From positions 1-64,000 of the forward strand of contig NZ_VHLM01000010.1 of assembly GCF_009764685.1 (NCBI RefSeq): DNA of 64,000 bases. The letters are read 5' to 3'. This DNA is from Flavobacterium sp. I-STPP5a (lineage in GTDB: Bacteria; Bacteroidota; Bacteroidia; Flavobacteriales; Flavobacteriaceae). Below the pieces are notes generated by a model. That model made no database searches. It was not told the DNA's origin and saw only the letters and a list, made by a program, of their open reading frames with translations. Both the position numbers and the translations under genes were made by a program. Below, one piece after another: positions 32,449-39,907 of this stretch; position 1 is the stretch's first letter; every line of letters starts with the position of its first letter.

Positions 32449-33669
32449 CTAAGATTTATGGATTTTATCAATTTTCAATTTTAACGTTTTCATCGCTTCA
32501 CTCACTTTTTTCTGTACTACCTTCCCGTAACTTTCCTGTGTAATAACCATGTTAGAATGACCTAGTAACTCAGATACAATTTCCATAGGAACATCATTGT
32601 ATAGGAGGACAGTTGAAGCGAATGTTTTCCTTGCAATGTGGTGCGTAAGACGTTTTTCAATTCCAGTTACATCTGCAATCTCTTTTAAATATGAATTGAA
32701 TTTTTGATTGCTTATTGATGGGAAAATGCGGTTGCTATCAGTTGAGTATTTCTCAATAATTTCTTGAGCTTTGGGAAGTATTGGAATGGAGATTTGACGT
32801 TGTGTCTTCTCTCTCTTCATTTGAATCCAGTTAACATCGTCAAAACCTATTTGGATGTTGTGTTTCTCAAGATTTGTCATTTCATTAAAGGCTAGTCCTG
32901 TGTAACAACAGAAAATAAATAAGTCTTGAATGGTGATTAATCTCTTTTGTTGTAATACTGCTTCTTCAAGGGTTTTAAGTTCTTGTGTAGTGAGGAATAT
33001 AACGGTTTTACGGACTGTTTTGGACTTATGGAGTATAAACGGATCTCTATCTAAGTAGCCTTCTGAAATAGCTTGTTTTATCGGAGTTCTAAGCCTTTGA
33101 ATGGTTTTGTTAATAGTAATTTGTTCTTGTTTTTTCTCGGTCTTTAAATAATAGTCAAAATCATCCAAAAACTGTAAACTCAATTCTTCTAAAGGGAAAT
33201 CTGTTTTTTTAAATTTCCATTTTAGGAACGCCTCTAAATGATTGCCGACATAAACGAACTTGTTATAGGTATTGTCTTTGATTTCTAATCCTACTAGTTT
33301 TTTAATTTTGGCTAGATACTTTTTATAGTAAGAAAGGACAAACTCACTTTTCTTTATTTCTTTTCCTAAATATTTGTCATGGATGTCTTCAATAGAAAAA
33401 GGGTTCTCTTGTAATCTTAAGATCATGTAGATGCTATTGACCTTTGATTTTATTGTGTCAAGTTGGGAATTGTATAGAACTGCAGATTTATGGGATTTTA
33501 GAATTACTTGGTTTTTGGCATCCCAATGCTCTGACTCTATATTAATGCCTGTGCTAAGCTGTTTTCTGTTCCCATTTAGGGTTAATCGGCAAAATAATGG
33601 AGATTGATTCTTCTTGTTTTTTCTATTCTTTCCTTCAATAAATAGAATTTTTAAATTGTCTGTTGTCAT
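32449..33669 (-). CDS. tyrosine site-specific recombinase (island integrase)
   Basis: A 406-residue phage-integrase-family protein of the Bacteroidota type: an N-terminal Arm-DNA-binding domain (about 1-90), a SAM-like core-binding domain (about 105-205) and a catalytic domain (about 220-395). Visible catalytic residues are H344-x-x-R347 (HIAR), H371 (LLGHS) and Tyr381 (YGKV). The first Arg is replaced: TGLAFNEM has Ala260 where TGLR is usual. The loss of Arg I is also known in IntDOT of CTnDOT-type elements. It starts 180 bp from the tRNA-Asn att repeat, which is its probable target. Confidence 0.93.
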   Translation of the reverse strand: MTTDNLKILFIEGKNRKNKKNQSPLFCRLTLNGNRKQLSTGINIESEHWDAKNQVILKSHKSAVLYNSQLDTIKSKVNSIYMILRLQENPFSIEDIHDKYLGKEIKKSEFVLSYYKKYLAKIKKLVGLEIKDNTYNKFVYVGNHLEAFLKWKFKKTDFPLEELSLQFLDDFDYYLKTEKKQEQITINKTIQRLRTPIKQAISEGYLDRDPFILHKSKTVRKTVIFLTTQELKTLEEAVLQQKRLITIQDLFIFCCYTGLAFNEMTNLEKHNIQIGFDDVNWIQMKREKTQRQISIPILPKAQEIIEKYSTDSNRIFPSISNQKFNSYLKEIADVTGIEKRLTHHIARKTFASTVLLYNDVPMEIVSELLGHSNMVITQESYGKVVQKKVSEAMKTLKLKIDKIHKS

Positions 33670-33848
33670 AACTTTTTGTTTTAGTCAGACATGCAATTGG
33701 TTACGATAAAAAAAGTGATGCCTGTTAGAAAAAGAGATGATGCCTAATATGTTGCCTTTTTTTGCAAAATAAGTTGGCAAGTTGGCAGAAGTCAAAAATT
33801 CTCCTTTCTTTACTATACCACCGTGAAGTATTGATTTCGCTATAATCT

Positions 33849-33919
33849 TAAAACAAAAAAGCCACTCAATTTCTTGAATGGCTTTTTAAAAGCTCCCCCT
33901 CTTGGGCTCGAACCAAGGA
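33849..33919. repeat. attachment-site repeat, right copy (in tRNA-Asn)
   Basis: 71 bp identical to 13333-13403. Bases 33893-33919 are the 3' part of tRNA-Asn and the rest is its downstream flank with a terminator hairpin. The crossover must lie within this block. Short repeats containing GATGCCT (near 33718 and 33741) and a double GTTGGCA (33772-33787) between it and the integrase start are candidates for arm-type sites. Confidence 0.92.
33856..33887 (-). terminator. terminator downstream of tRNA-Asn
   Basis: AAAAAGCCACTCAA (33856-33869) pairs with TTGAATGGCTTTTT (33874-33887). A T run follows on the minus strand. A second copy is in the left att repeat at about 13340-13371, where it can stop transcripts leaving the TAC operon. 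Confidence 0.8.
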
Positions 33920-33966
33920 CCCTCTGATTAACAGTCAGATGCTCTAACCAACTGAGCTAAGGAGGA
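33893..33966 (-). tRNA. tRNA-Asn (anticodon GUU)
   Basis: The minus strand folds as a full cloverleaf: a 7-bp acceptor stem TCCTCCT/AGGGGGA (one G-T pair), D arm GCTC/GAGC, anticodon stem TCTGA/TCAGA with loop CTGTTAA (GTT), T arm CTTGG/CCAAG with TTCGAGC, and discriminator G at 33893. No CCA is encoded. The gene is whole because the integrated element supplies an identical 3' end. Confidence 0.97.
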
Positions 33967-34104
33967 AACTGTATATTTTAATTTTTTTAAAGAACGTCTT
34001 ATTTATTTGCTTTTGAGTAACTCTGTTTGTTTGTCTAAGCGGTTGCAAAGATAGGCTAACATTTGGTTTCTGCAAATAAAATTCAAACTTTTTTTTTATT
34101 TTTT

Positions 34105-35448
34105 TTACTTGCCTACAATTGCTTTGTAAATGTCGTTTCCGTTTGCAAATAGTAATAGTGTTATAAGTAAAACAAAACCAACTAATTGTGCGTTCTCTAG
34201 GAATTTATCGCTAGGTTTTTTACCTGAAATAATTTCGTATAATAAAAACATCACATGACCACCATCTAGTGCTGGAATAGGCAAAAGGTTCATTACACCA
34301 AGCATTATTGATAATAAAGCCGTAATGGTCCAGAACATTTCCCAACTCCAAGTTTTTGGAAAAATATCAAATATAGCTTTGAAACCACCAACTTGTTTGT
34401 AAGCTTTAGTTTCTGGATTAAAAATCATTTTTAATTGTTTTCCGTATCCTACTAATTGATCTTTTCCTCTAGTTATACCCACAGGAATTGATTCTAATAG
34501 CCCAAATTCTTGTTTGCTTACTTTGTAGTACCCCAGTTTTTCTAAAGAATCCATTCCCAATCTTCCAATACCTATTCCTAGTTTTCCTTCAGAATTGATT
34601 TGAATAGGTAATTTAATTTCTTTTTCGTCTCTTAGGATTAAAGCTGTTACGGTTTTGTTTTTATTATTTTCAAAAACTGTTTTGGCTTGATCATAGTACT
34701 TGGTAGTTTGCCCATTTACAGAAACAATAATGTCTTTTGGCATTAAAGCTGTATTTTTAGAACCTTCAGAAATAGGTCCTACCACAAATGGCATTCTAAT
34801 ATCAAGTAAACTTTTTTTCTCAACTTTTGATAATTGGTCAACAAAATCATTTGGCATATTGATAGTTTGTTCTGTTGCGCCTCTTTTTATGATGACTTCT
34901 TTTGCCATGATTACTTTCATGGTAAGATCATTGTCAAATTTTACAATTTTTTCACCATCAACAGATACAATGTGGTCTCCAGTTTTAAAACCTGCTTTCT
35001 GCATGGTTTTATTTTCTACTAGTAAACCATCTTTCAAGTCTTCATTAGCAATATAAGTTTCACCATATACATAAGCCATACCTATATATATTATGAAAGC
35101 CAAAATAAAATTTACAGTAACACCACCCAACATAATGATTAATCGTTGCCAAGCTGGCTTAGATCTAAACTCCCATGGTTGAGGTGGCAAAGCCATTTGT
35201 TCTTTGTCCATGCTCTCATCAATCATTCCGGAAATTTTTACATAGCCACCAAGCGGCAACCAACCGATACCATATTCGGTTTCGCCAATTTTCTTTTTGA
35301 TAAGGGAATATTTTACGTCAAAAAATAAGTAGAATTTTTCGACTCTTGTTTTAAATAATTTTGCAGGAATAAAATGTCCTAACTCGTGAAGTACAATAAG
35401 TAAGGATAAGCTCAATAAGAATTGAGAAAGCTTGATAAATAGATCCAT
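34105..35448 (-). CDS. rseP: RIP metalloprotease RseP (site-2 protease family)
   Basis: A 447-residue inner-membrane zinc protease. The first membrane segment carries HELGH (21-25), the metal-binding site; an FIPAK segment follows. One to two PDZ domains (about 130-300) contain the KAGFKTGDHIVSVDGEKI motif, and the third membrane segment carries LLPIPALDGGH (about 395-405) with the LDG motif. Family members cut transmembrane anti-sigma factors or remnant signal peptides. It is monocistronic, divergent from the old yellow enzyme gene, with a good -7 box upstream. Confidence 0.95.
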   Translation of the reverse strand: MDLFIKLSQFLLSLSLLIVLHELGHFIPAKLFKTRVEKFYLFFDVKYSLIKKKIGETEYGIGWLPLGGYVKISGMIDESMDKEQMALPPQPWEFRSKPAWQRLIIMLGGVTVNFILAFIIYIGMAYVYGETYIANEDLKDGLLVENKTMQKAGFKTGDHIVSVDGEKIVKFDNDLTMKVIMAKEVIIKRGATEQTINMPNDFVDQLSKVEKKSLLDIRMPFVVGPISEGSKNTALMPKDIIVSVNGQTTKYYDQAKTVFENNKNKTVTALILRDEKEIKLPIQINSEGKLGIGIGRLGMDSLEKLGYYKVSKQEFGLLESIPVGITRGKDQLVGYGKQLKMIFNPETKAYKQVGGFKAIFDIFPKTWSWEMFWTITALLSIMLGVMNLLPIPALDGGHVMFLLYEIISGKKPSDKFLENAQLVGFVLLITLLLFANGNDIYKAIVGK

Positions 35449-35477
35449 TTTTTAATTTTGATTCTTAATATGATGCA

Positions 35478-35485
35478 CAAAAATA
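35478..35485 (-). promoter_or_regulatory. -7 box of the rseP promoter
   Basis: On the minus strand TATTTTTG fits TAnnTTTG and lies 30 bp before ATG 35448. A TTG is found 23 bp upstream, within the range seen in flavobacteria. Confidence 0.5.
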
Positions 35486-35640
35486 GGGTTTTCTGTTTGT
35501 ATATTTTACAATAATTGTTCCAGAGCAATTTAAAAGTTTGTTAATTATGTTAATTTGAAATAGAACTTTGAAAGCTGAATCTTAACTTTACTTTCTTGAA
35601 TCCCGTTATTTAGGATTTATATCACTTTAAAACACGTATA

Positions 35641-36708
35641 ATGTCGTCAAAATTATTTTCTCCTATTACCATAAAAAGCATCACGCTAAAAAATAGAATT
35701 GCAATATCACCCATGTGTCAATATTCAGCCCAAGACGGTTTTGCTAATGATTGGCATTTGGTTCACCTAGGAAGTCGCGCCATAGGCGGTGTAGGATTAA
35801 TTATTCAAGAAGCCACAGCGGTATCAGCAGAAGGTAGAATCTCACCAGAGGATTTAGGGCTCTGGAATGACGAGCAAATTGTGAAGATGAAAGAAATCAA
35901 TACTTTTATTGTGAGTCAAAATACAGTTCCTGGAATACAATTGGCGCATGCCGGACGTAAAGCCAGCTCAGCATCACCCTGGAACGGAGGACGTAAACTA
36001 GATGATTCACAAGGAGGTTGGGATACTGTAGCACCAAGCCCAGTTGCCTACCATCATACTGAGAAAGCTCCTCTAGAACTGCATGAAGCAGGAATACAAA
36101 AAGTAATTTCAGATTTTAAATCTGCTACAAAAAGAGCTGTTCAAGCAGGTTTTCAGGTGATGGAAATACATGCTGCTCACGGGTATTTATTGCATCAATT
36201 TTTATCTCCGTTATCTAATTTTAGAACTGATATTTATGGAGGTAGTTTTGAAAACCGCATCCGCTTGACGCTTGAAGTTGTTGAAGCGGTACAATCAGAA
36301 TGGCCTGATTATTTACCGTTTTTTGTAAGAATATCAGCAACTGACTGGGCTGATGGTGGCTGGAACTTAGAAGAATCGGTTCAACTTTCTAAAATTTTAA
36401 AAGGAAAAGGAGTTGATTTAATTGATGTTTCAACCGGAGGTTTGGTGTCGCACCAGCAAATTCCGTTAGGACCCAACTATCAAGTTCCTTTTGCCGAAAG
36501 CATAAAAAATGAAACTAGAATTCAAACTGGAGCGGTAGGATTAATTACGGAAGCTGCTCAAGCTGAGGAAATCATTGCCTCTGGAAAAGCTGATTTGGTA
36601 TTTATAGCACGAGAATCTTTGAGAGATCCTAATTTAGGTTTGAGATTTGCCCAAGAGCTAGATGCCGAAATGGAATGGCCAAAACAATACGCTAGAGCGA
36701 AACAGTAA
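35641..36708 (+). CDS. namA: NADH:flavin oxidoreductase, YqjM/NamA type (old yellow enzyme)
   Basis: A 355-residue FMN-dependent TIM-barrel enzyme. Typical YqjM-class features are SPMCQYSAQDG (the Cys near residue 26 that tunes FMN), the conserved GLIIQEATAV, QLAHAGRKAS, MEIHAAHGYLLHQFLSPLSN and FVRISATDW motifs, and AVGLITEA near the end. It reduces the C=C bond of enones and related electrophiles with NAD(P)H, often in stress or xenobiotic metabolism. Full length, starts with ATG. The physiological substrate is not known. Confidence 0.93.
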   Translation: MSSKLFSPITIKSITLKNRIAISPMCQYSAQDGFANDWHLVHLGSRAIGGVGLIIQEATAVSAEGRISPEDLGLWNDEQIVKMKEINTFIVSQNTVPGIQLAHAGRKASSASPWNGGRKLDDSQGGWDTVAPSPVAYHHTEKAPLELHEAGIQKVISDFKSATKRAVQAGFQVMEIHAAHGYLLHQFLSPLSNFRTDIYGGSFENRIRLTLEVVEAVQSEWPDYLPFFVRISATDWADGGWNLEESVQLSKILKGKGVDLIDVSTGGLVSHQQIPLGPNYQVPFAESIKNETRIQTGAVGLITEAAQAEEIIASGKADLVFIARESLRDPNLGLRFAQELDAEMEWPKQYARAKQ

Positions 36709-36713
36709 GGTTT

Positions 36714-37016
36714 TGAAACATATAAGTCATATAATTTTTCTTTTTTTAAACCATTAGGGTATTAAGAAAATTAAGTTTTTTATGGTTCGCTTTCGTTGTA
36801 TTTATTTTGAAGATCTTATATGACTTATATGTTTCAAAAAAAATCAAACCATTAATGCATTAAGAAAATTTAAGGTAGTTGCTAGTTTCGGTTTTACGAA
36901 TCTTATATGAACTTATATGACTTATATGTTTCAGTATTTTTTTAAACCATTAAGGATTTAAGAAAAGTTAAGGGTTTGTCTAATAATTTTAAAATCTTAT
37001 ATGACTTATATGTTTA
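36714..37016. repeat. three-copy direct repeat cluster
   Basis: Three units at 36748-36836, 36846-36933 and 36944-37016 share the start AAACCATTA, a middle TTAAGAAAA and the end CTTATATGACTTATATGTTT. A reverse-complement end copy (TGAAACATATAAGTCATATA) lies at 36714-36733. The cores differ. No coding frame. The units fill the gap between namA and the Gfo/Idh gene. A related motif (AACCATATAAGTCACATAAG) recurs near 56.8 kb. Confidence 0.8.
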
Positions 37017-37050
37017 AAATGAACATTTCACAAATTTGAAACCTATCATT

Positions 37051-38091
37051 ATGCAAAGAATAAAAACAGCTCTATTGTCTTATGGAATGTCAGGCAAAGT
37101 ATTTCATGCTCCTTTTTTAAATTTCCATCCAGGATTTGAGCTTATTGGTTCTTGGGAACGCAGTAAAAAATTACTACACCAAGATTTCCCTACTTTAAAA
37201 AGCTATGCTTCACTAGCGGAGGTTTTACAAGATGATATAGATTTAGTTGTTGTGAATACGCCTGTGGCCACGCATTATCAATATGCAAAACAAGTGCTAG
37301 AGGCAGGAAAACATGCTATTGTAGAGAAAGCTTTTACGACAACAGTTGCTCAAGCAAAGGAGCTTATGGCTATTGCCAAAGATAAAAATCTTAAATTGTC
37401 TGTTTTTCAAAATAGGCGTTGGGACAGTGATTTTAAAACCGTTCAACAAATTATTTCAGATAAAGTATTGGGTAAAATCGTAGAGGCTGAGATTCATTTT
37501 GATCGGTACAATCCGCTTTTGAGTCCAAAGTTACACAAAGAAATAGTTTCTGATGGATCAGGAATTCTCAAGGATTTAGGGCCTCACATTATTGATCAAG
37601 CATTGTGTTTGTTTGGTTTGCCAAATTCGGTTTTTGCTGATATCCGCATTACGAGAGAATATTCCTTAGTTGATGATTATATTGATCTGTTGCTTTATTA
37701 TGCTAATTTTAGAGTGCGTATAAAAGCGGGATTTTTTGTTCGAGAAGCCAATCCTGCTTATGTTATTCATGGCGAAAAAGGGTCTTTTTTAAAACCGCGC
37801 GGTGATGTACAGGAAGACGAACTAAAATTAGAATACAAACCAAATTTAGAAACTTGGGGAACGGAGCCAATTGAAAAACAAGGTTTGTTGCATTCCGAAA
37901 TTAATGGAGAAATTATTCGGGAAATTGTACCTACGCTTCAAGGTAATTACTTTGATTTTTTTGATGGCGTGCACCATTCAATTGTAAATAATAGTCCAGA
38001 ACCAGTCACCGCACAAGAGGGCTTGCAGGTCATGCAAATTATTGAAGCGGCACTACAAAGCAATGCTCATAAAAGAGTAATTGATTTGTAG
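37051..38091 (+). CDS. Gfo/Idh/MocA family oxidoreductase
   Basis: A 346-residue protein taken from ATG 37051 (MQRIKTALLSYGMSG); an upstream in-frame TTG (37036) is less likely. The N-terminal Rossmann domain has a dinucleotide loop of the form SYGMSGKVFHAPF (similar to YdgJ/YhhX-type G-x-x-G-x-x-F-H-x-P), VVVNTPVATHYQYAK, and the E-K-A motif (IVEKAFTT, about residue 95-102), with Lys of the catalytic type. The C-terminal domain (about 125-330) has the GPHIIDQA segment with the conserved His. It oxidises or reduces a sugar or related polyol with NAD(P); substrate unknown. Confidence 0.92.
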   Translation: MQRIKTALLSYGMSGKVFHAPFLNFHPGFELIGSWERSKKLLHQDFPTLKSYASLAEVLQDDIDLVVVNTPVATHYQYAKQVLEAGKHAIVEKAFTTTVAQAKELMAIAKDKNLKLSVFQNRRWDSDFKTVQQIISDKVLGKIVEAEIHFDRYNPLLSPKLHKEIVSDGSGILKDLGPHIIDQALCLFGLPNSVFADIRITREYSLVDDYIDLLLYYANFRVRIKAGFFVREANPAYVIHGEKGSFLKPRGDVQEDELKLEYKPNLETWGTEPIEKQGLLHSEINGEIIREIVPTLQGNYFDFFDGVHHSIVNNSPEPVTAQEGLQVMQIIEAALQSNAHKRVIDL

Positions 38092-38236
38092 TAAATCTTT
38101 GTTAACTTTCATTTTCATTAGCTAAAACCTTTATTATATATTCAATTGGTTAAGTTGGTGTATTCCTTTTTATAAACAATAACGTTGTATTTTTTAGCAA
38201 ATGCGTTGTATAGACACAGCCAATCATTGCTTTTTG

Positions 38237-38244
38237 TAATTTTG
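38237..38244 (+). promoter_or_regulatory. -7 box upstream of the MFS transporter gene
   Basis: TAATTTTG fits TAnnTTTG and lies 25 bp before the TTG start at 38270, which supports that start. Confidence 0.45.
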
Positions 38245-38269
38245 ACCCTAAAATTAAATAACAATCATT

Positions 38270-39481
38270 TTGATAGACTTACAATTTCTTGGAAAAACCA
38301 GAACTAAAGCCAAGCTAAAAAAGAGTTACAGAAAAGCAAAGGTTTCTTATCTAAACCGTATTCGCTGGGCGGTATCTGTATTTTACTTCGGGATGGGGTT
38401 GTGTTTTGCTACTTGGGCCAGTAGAATTCCAGATATCAAAACCTCGTTGCATCTCAGCGAAGGCGAACTAGGAACCATTTTATTCGCCTTGCCGCTGGGG
38501 CAGCTTATGGTGATGCCTTTCTCTGGTAAACTGATCACCCGTTTTGGCAGCCATAAAGTTTTAGTAGTTGCACTATTTATGTATGTGCTGAGCATGACAA
38601 ATTTAGGTTTGGCTACAGCTGCATGGCAATTGTCATTAGGATTATTTGTTTTTGGAATTTTTGGAAACCTGTCTAATATAGCTGTAAACACACAAGGCGT
38701 TTATACTGAAGGATTGTTCAAGAGAACCATCATGGCTTCCTTTCATGGCATGTGGAGTTTTGCTGGTTTTACAGGAGCATTAGTAGGTCTAGCCATGTTG
38801 TCCTTGCAACTCACGCCCTATATTCATTTTATAATTGTAGCTGCGCTAGTACTTTTAATGATGCTATTTAACTTTAAACATTTGATAAAAGCCAAAGAAA
38901 AGATACAAACTGAACAGAAAAAATTATTTTCAAAACCAGATAGTTCCTTACTATGGCTAGGAGTCATTGGCTTTTGTTGCATGGCCAGTGAAGGCGTAAT
39001 GTTTGACTGGAGTGGGGTTTATTTCAAAGATGTAATTAAAGCTCCAGGACCGCTTGTTATCTTAGGTTATACTTCCTTTATGATCATGATGGCCGGCGGA
39101 CGCTTTATAGGAGATGCCATTATTTTAAAATTCGGACGCAAGGTAGTATTACAAGTAAGCGGAATTCTCATTTCATCTGGGCTTTTTACAGCTGTATTTT
39201 TTCCGTATGTGATCCCAGCAACTATAGCGTTTATGTTTGTAGGTCTTGGAGTTTCAACCATAATTCCTACCGTTTATAGTGTAGCTGGAAAAACTCCTAA
39301 TGTTGCGCCTAGTGTAGCCTTGACAACCGTTTCTAGTGTAAGTTTTCTTGGTTTTTTAATGGGGCCACCCATAATAGGATACATAGCCGAGTGGTCTAGT
39401 TTACGTTTTTCATTTGCATTTATAGGTGTTTTTGGACTCCTGATTGCGCTCATGGTTTCAAGAATTAATGCAATCAAATAA
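38270..39481 (+). CDS. MFS transporter (YbjJ-like)
   Basis: A 403-residue protein with 12 predicted hydrophobic segments and a cytoplasmic loop around residue 205-220 (KAKEKIQTEQKKLFSKPDSS). The N-terminal signature FGMGLCFATWASRIPDIKTS and the loop GKLITRFGSHK after TM2 place it with the YbjJ-type major facilitator branch, usually annotated as sugar or drug transporters. TTG 38270 is the start with no good ATG nearby; the first 30 residues are basic and cytoplasmic. Substrate unknown. Position after an oxidoreductase gene hints at uptake or efflux of a sugar derivative. Confidence 0.88.
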   Translation: MIDLQFLGKTRTKAKLKKSYRKAKVSYLNRIRWAVSVFYFGMGLCFATWASRIPDIKTSLHLSEGELGTILFALPLGQLMVMPFSGKLITRFGSHKVLVVALFMYVLSMTNLGLATAAWQLSLGLFVFGIFGNLSNIAVNTQGVYTEGLFKRTIMASFHGMWSFAGFTGALVGLAMLSLQLTPYIHFIIVAALVLLMMLFNFKHLIKAKEKIQTEQKKLFSKPDSSLLWLGVIGFCCMASEGVMFDWSGVYFKDVIKAPGPLVILGYTSFMIMMAGGRFIGDAIILKFGRKVVLQVSGILISSGLFTAVFFPYVIPATIAFMFVGLGVSTIIPTVYSVAGKTPNVAPSVALTTVSSVSFLGFLMGPPIIGYIAEWSSLRFSFAFIGVFGLLIALMVSRINAIK

Positions 39482-39504
39482 TGTTTTAGGAGCAGTCTAA
39501 TCTA

Positions 39505-39590
39505 TTTTTAAAGCAGTAGTATTCCTGCTGTACGCAGTATCTTTCCAGTCTTAAAAAAGACAGGAAAGGATACTTACTTCCATCAGGGCT
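39505..39590. repeat. REP-like palindromic element 1
   Basis: TATCTTTCCAGTCTT (39538-39552) and AAGACAGGAAAGGATA (39557-39572) form a hairpin with one bulge and one mismatch. CTTCCATC follows shortly after. The order hairpin, AAAGGAT, CTTCCATC is shared with the element at 49.5 kb. The rest of 39482-39907 has no gene. Confidence 0.6.
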
Positions 39591-39907
39591 ATCCTGAAGA
39601 ATTCATTTTCATCAGAAAATTTTTTAATTTTTTTTAATGAAAAATCAATATGTTAATTTTTTTTACTACTTTTAGTATAATAATTCTTTCAATCAGTATA
39701 ATAAGTGCCTCGCCCAGTTGCTAATACCACACAAGCTGTAGCGTTTTAATAAAGTTTATACCACGTTTCCAAAATTCACATTTAATTTTTTTGTTGCTGT
39801 CCTACCAGAGGATAACAACCAGTAATGATTTTAGTTCAGCTATTGCTCGTGCAATAGTTGAATTATCATCACTGTTTTTTAATCTTAAATTATTTGATGT
39901 TGAATTT

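Larger units (their letters stand above)
13333..33919. mobile_element. tRNA-Asn-integrated genomic island carrying TAC and type I RM cargo
   Basis: Bounded by 71-bp direct repeats, the right one inside tRNA-Asn(GUU), with a tyrosine integrase gene 180 bp from the right repeat. From right to left: integrase, repressor and operator, four genes of unknown role, a possible ssDNA-related protein, a Sak4-like ATPase, DUF3871, two small unknowns, an SF3 helicase, a GIY-YIG nuclease, hsdM-hsdS-AlbA_2-hsdR, then toxin-antitoxin-SecB-like chaperone. Nearly all genes run on the minus strand. No capsid, portal, terminase, lysis, relaxase or type IV secretion gene is seen, so it cannot package or conjugate by itself. 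A phage-satellite-like or plasmid-like integrated island is the best reading. Confidence 0.88.

Noticed and set aside
13333..33919. Complete prophage or conjugative element
   Set aside because: No terminase, portal, capsid, tail, lysis, relaxase, coupling protein or type IV secretion gene is visible among the translations.
36714..37016. CRISPR array
   Set aside because: Units are few, long and imperfect with similar, not unique, middles, and no cas gene is present.
39791..39907. 39-residue N-terminal extension of the TonB receptor
   Set aside because: The signal peptide starts at ATG 39908; the extension would block export.
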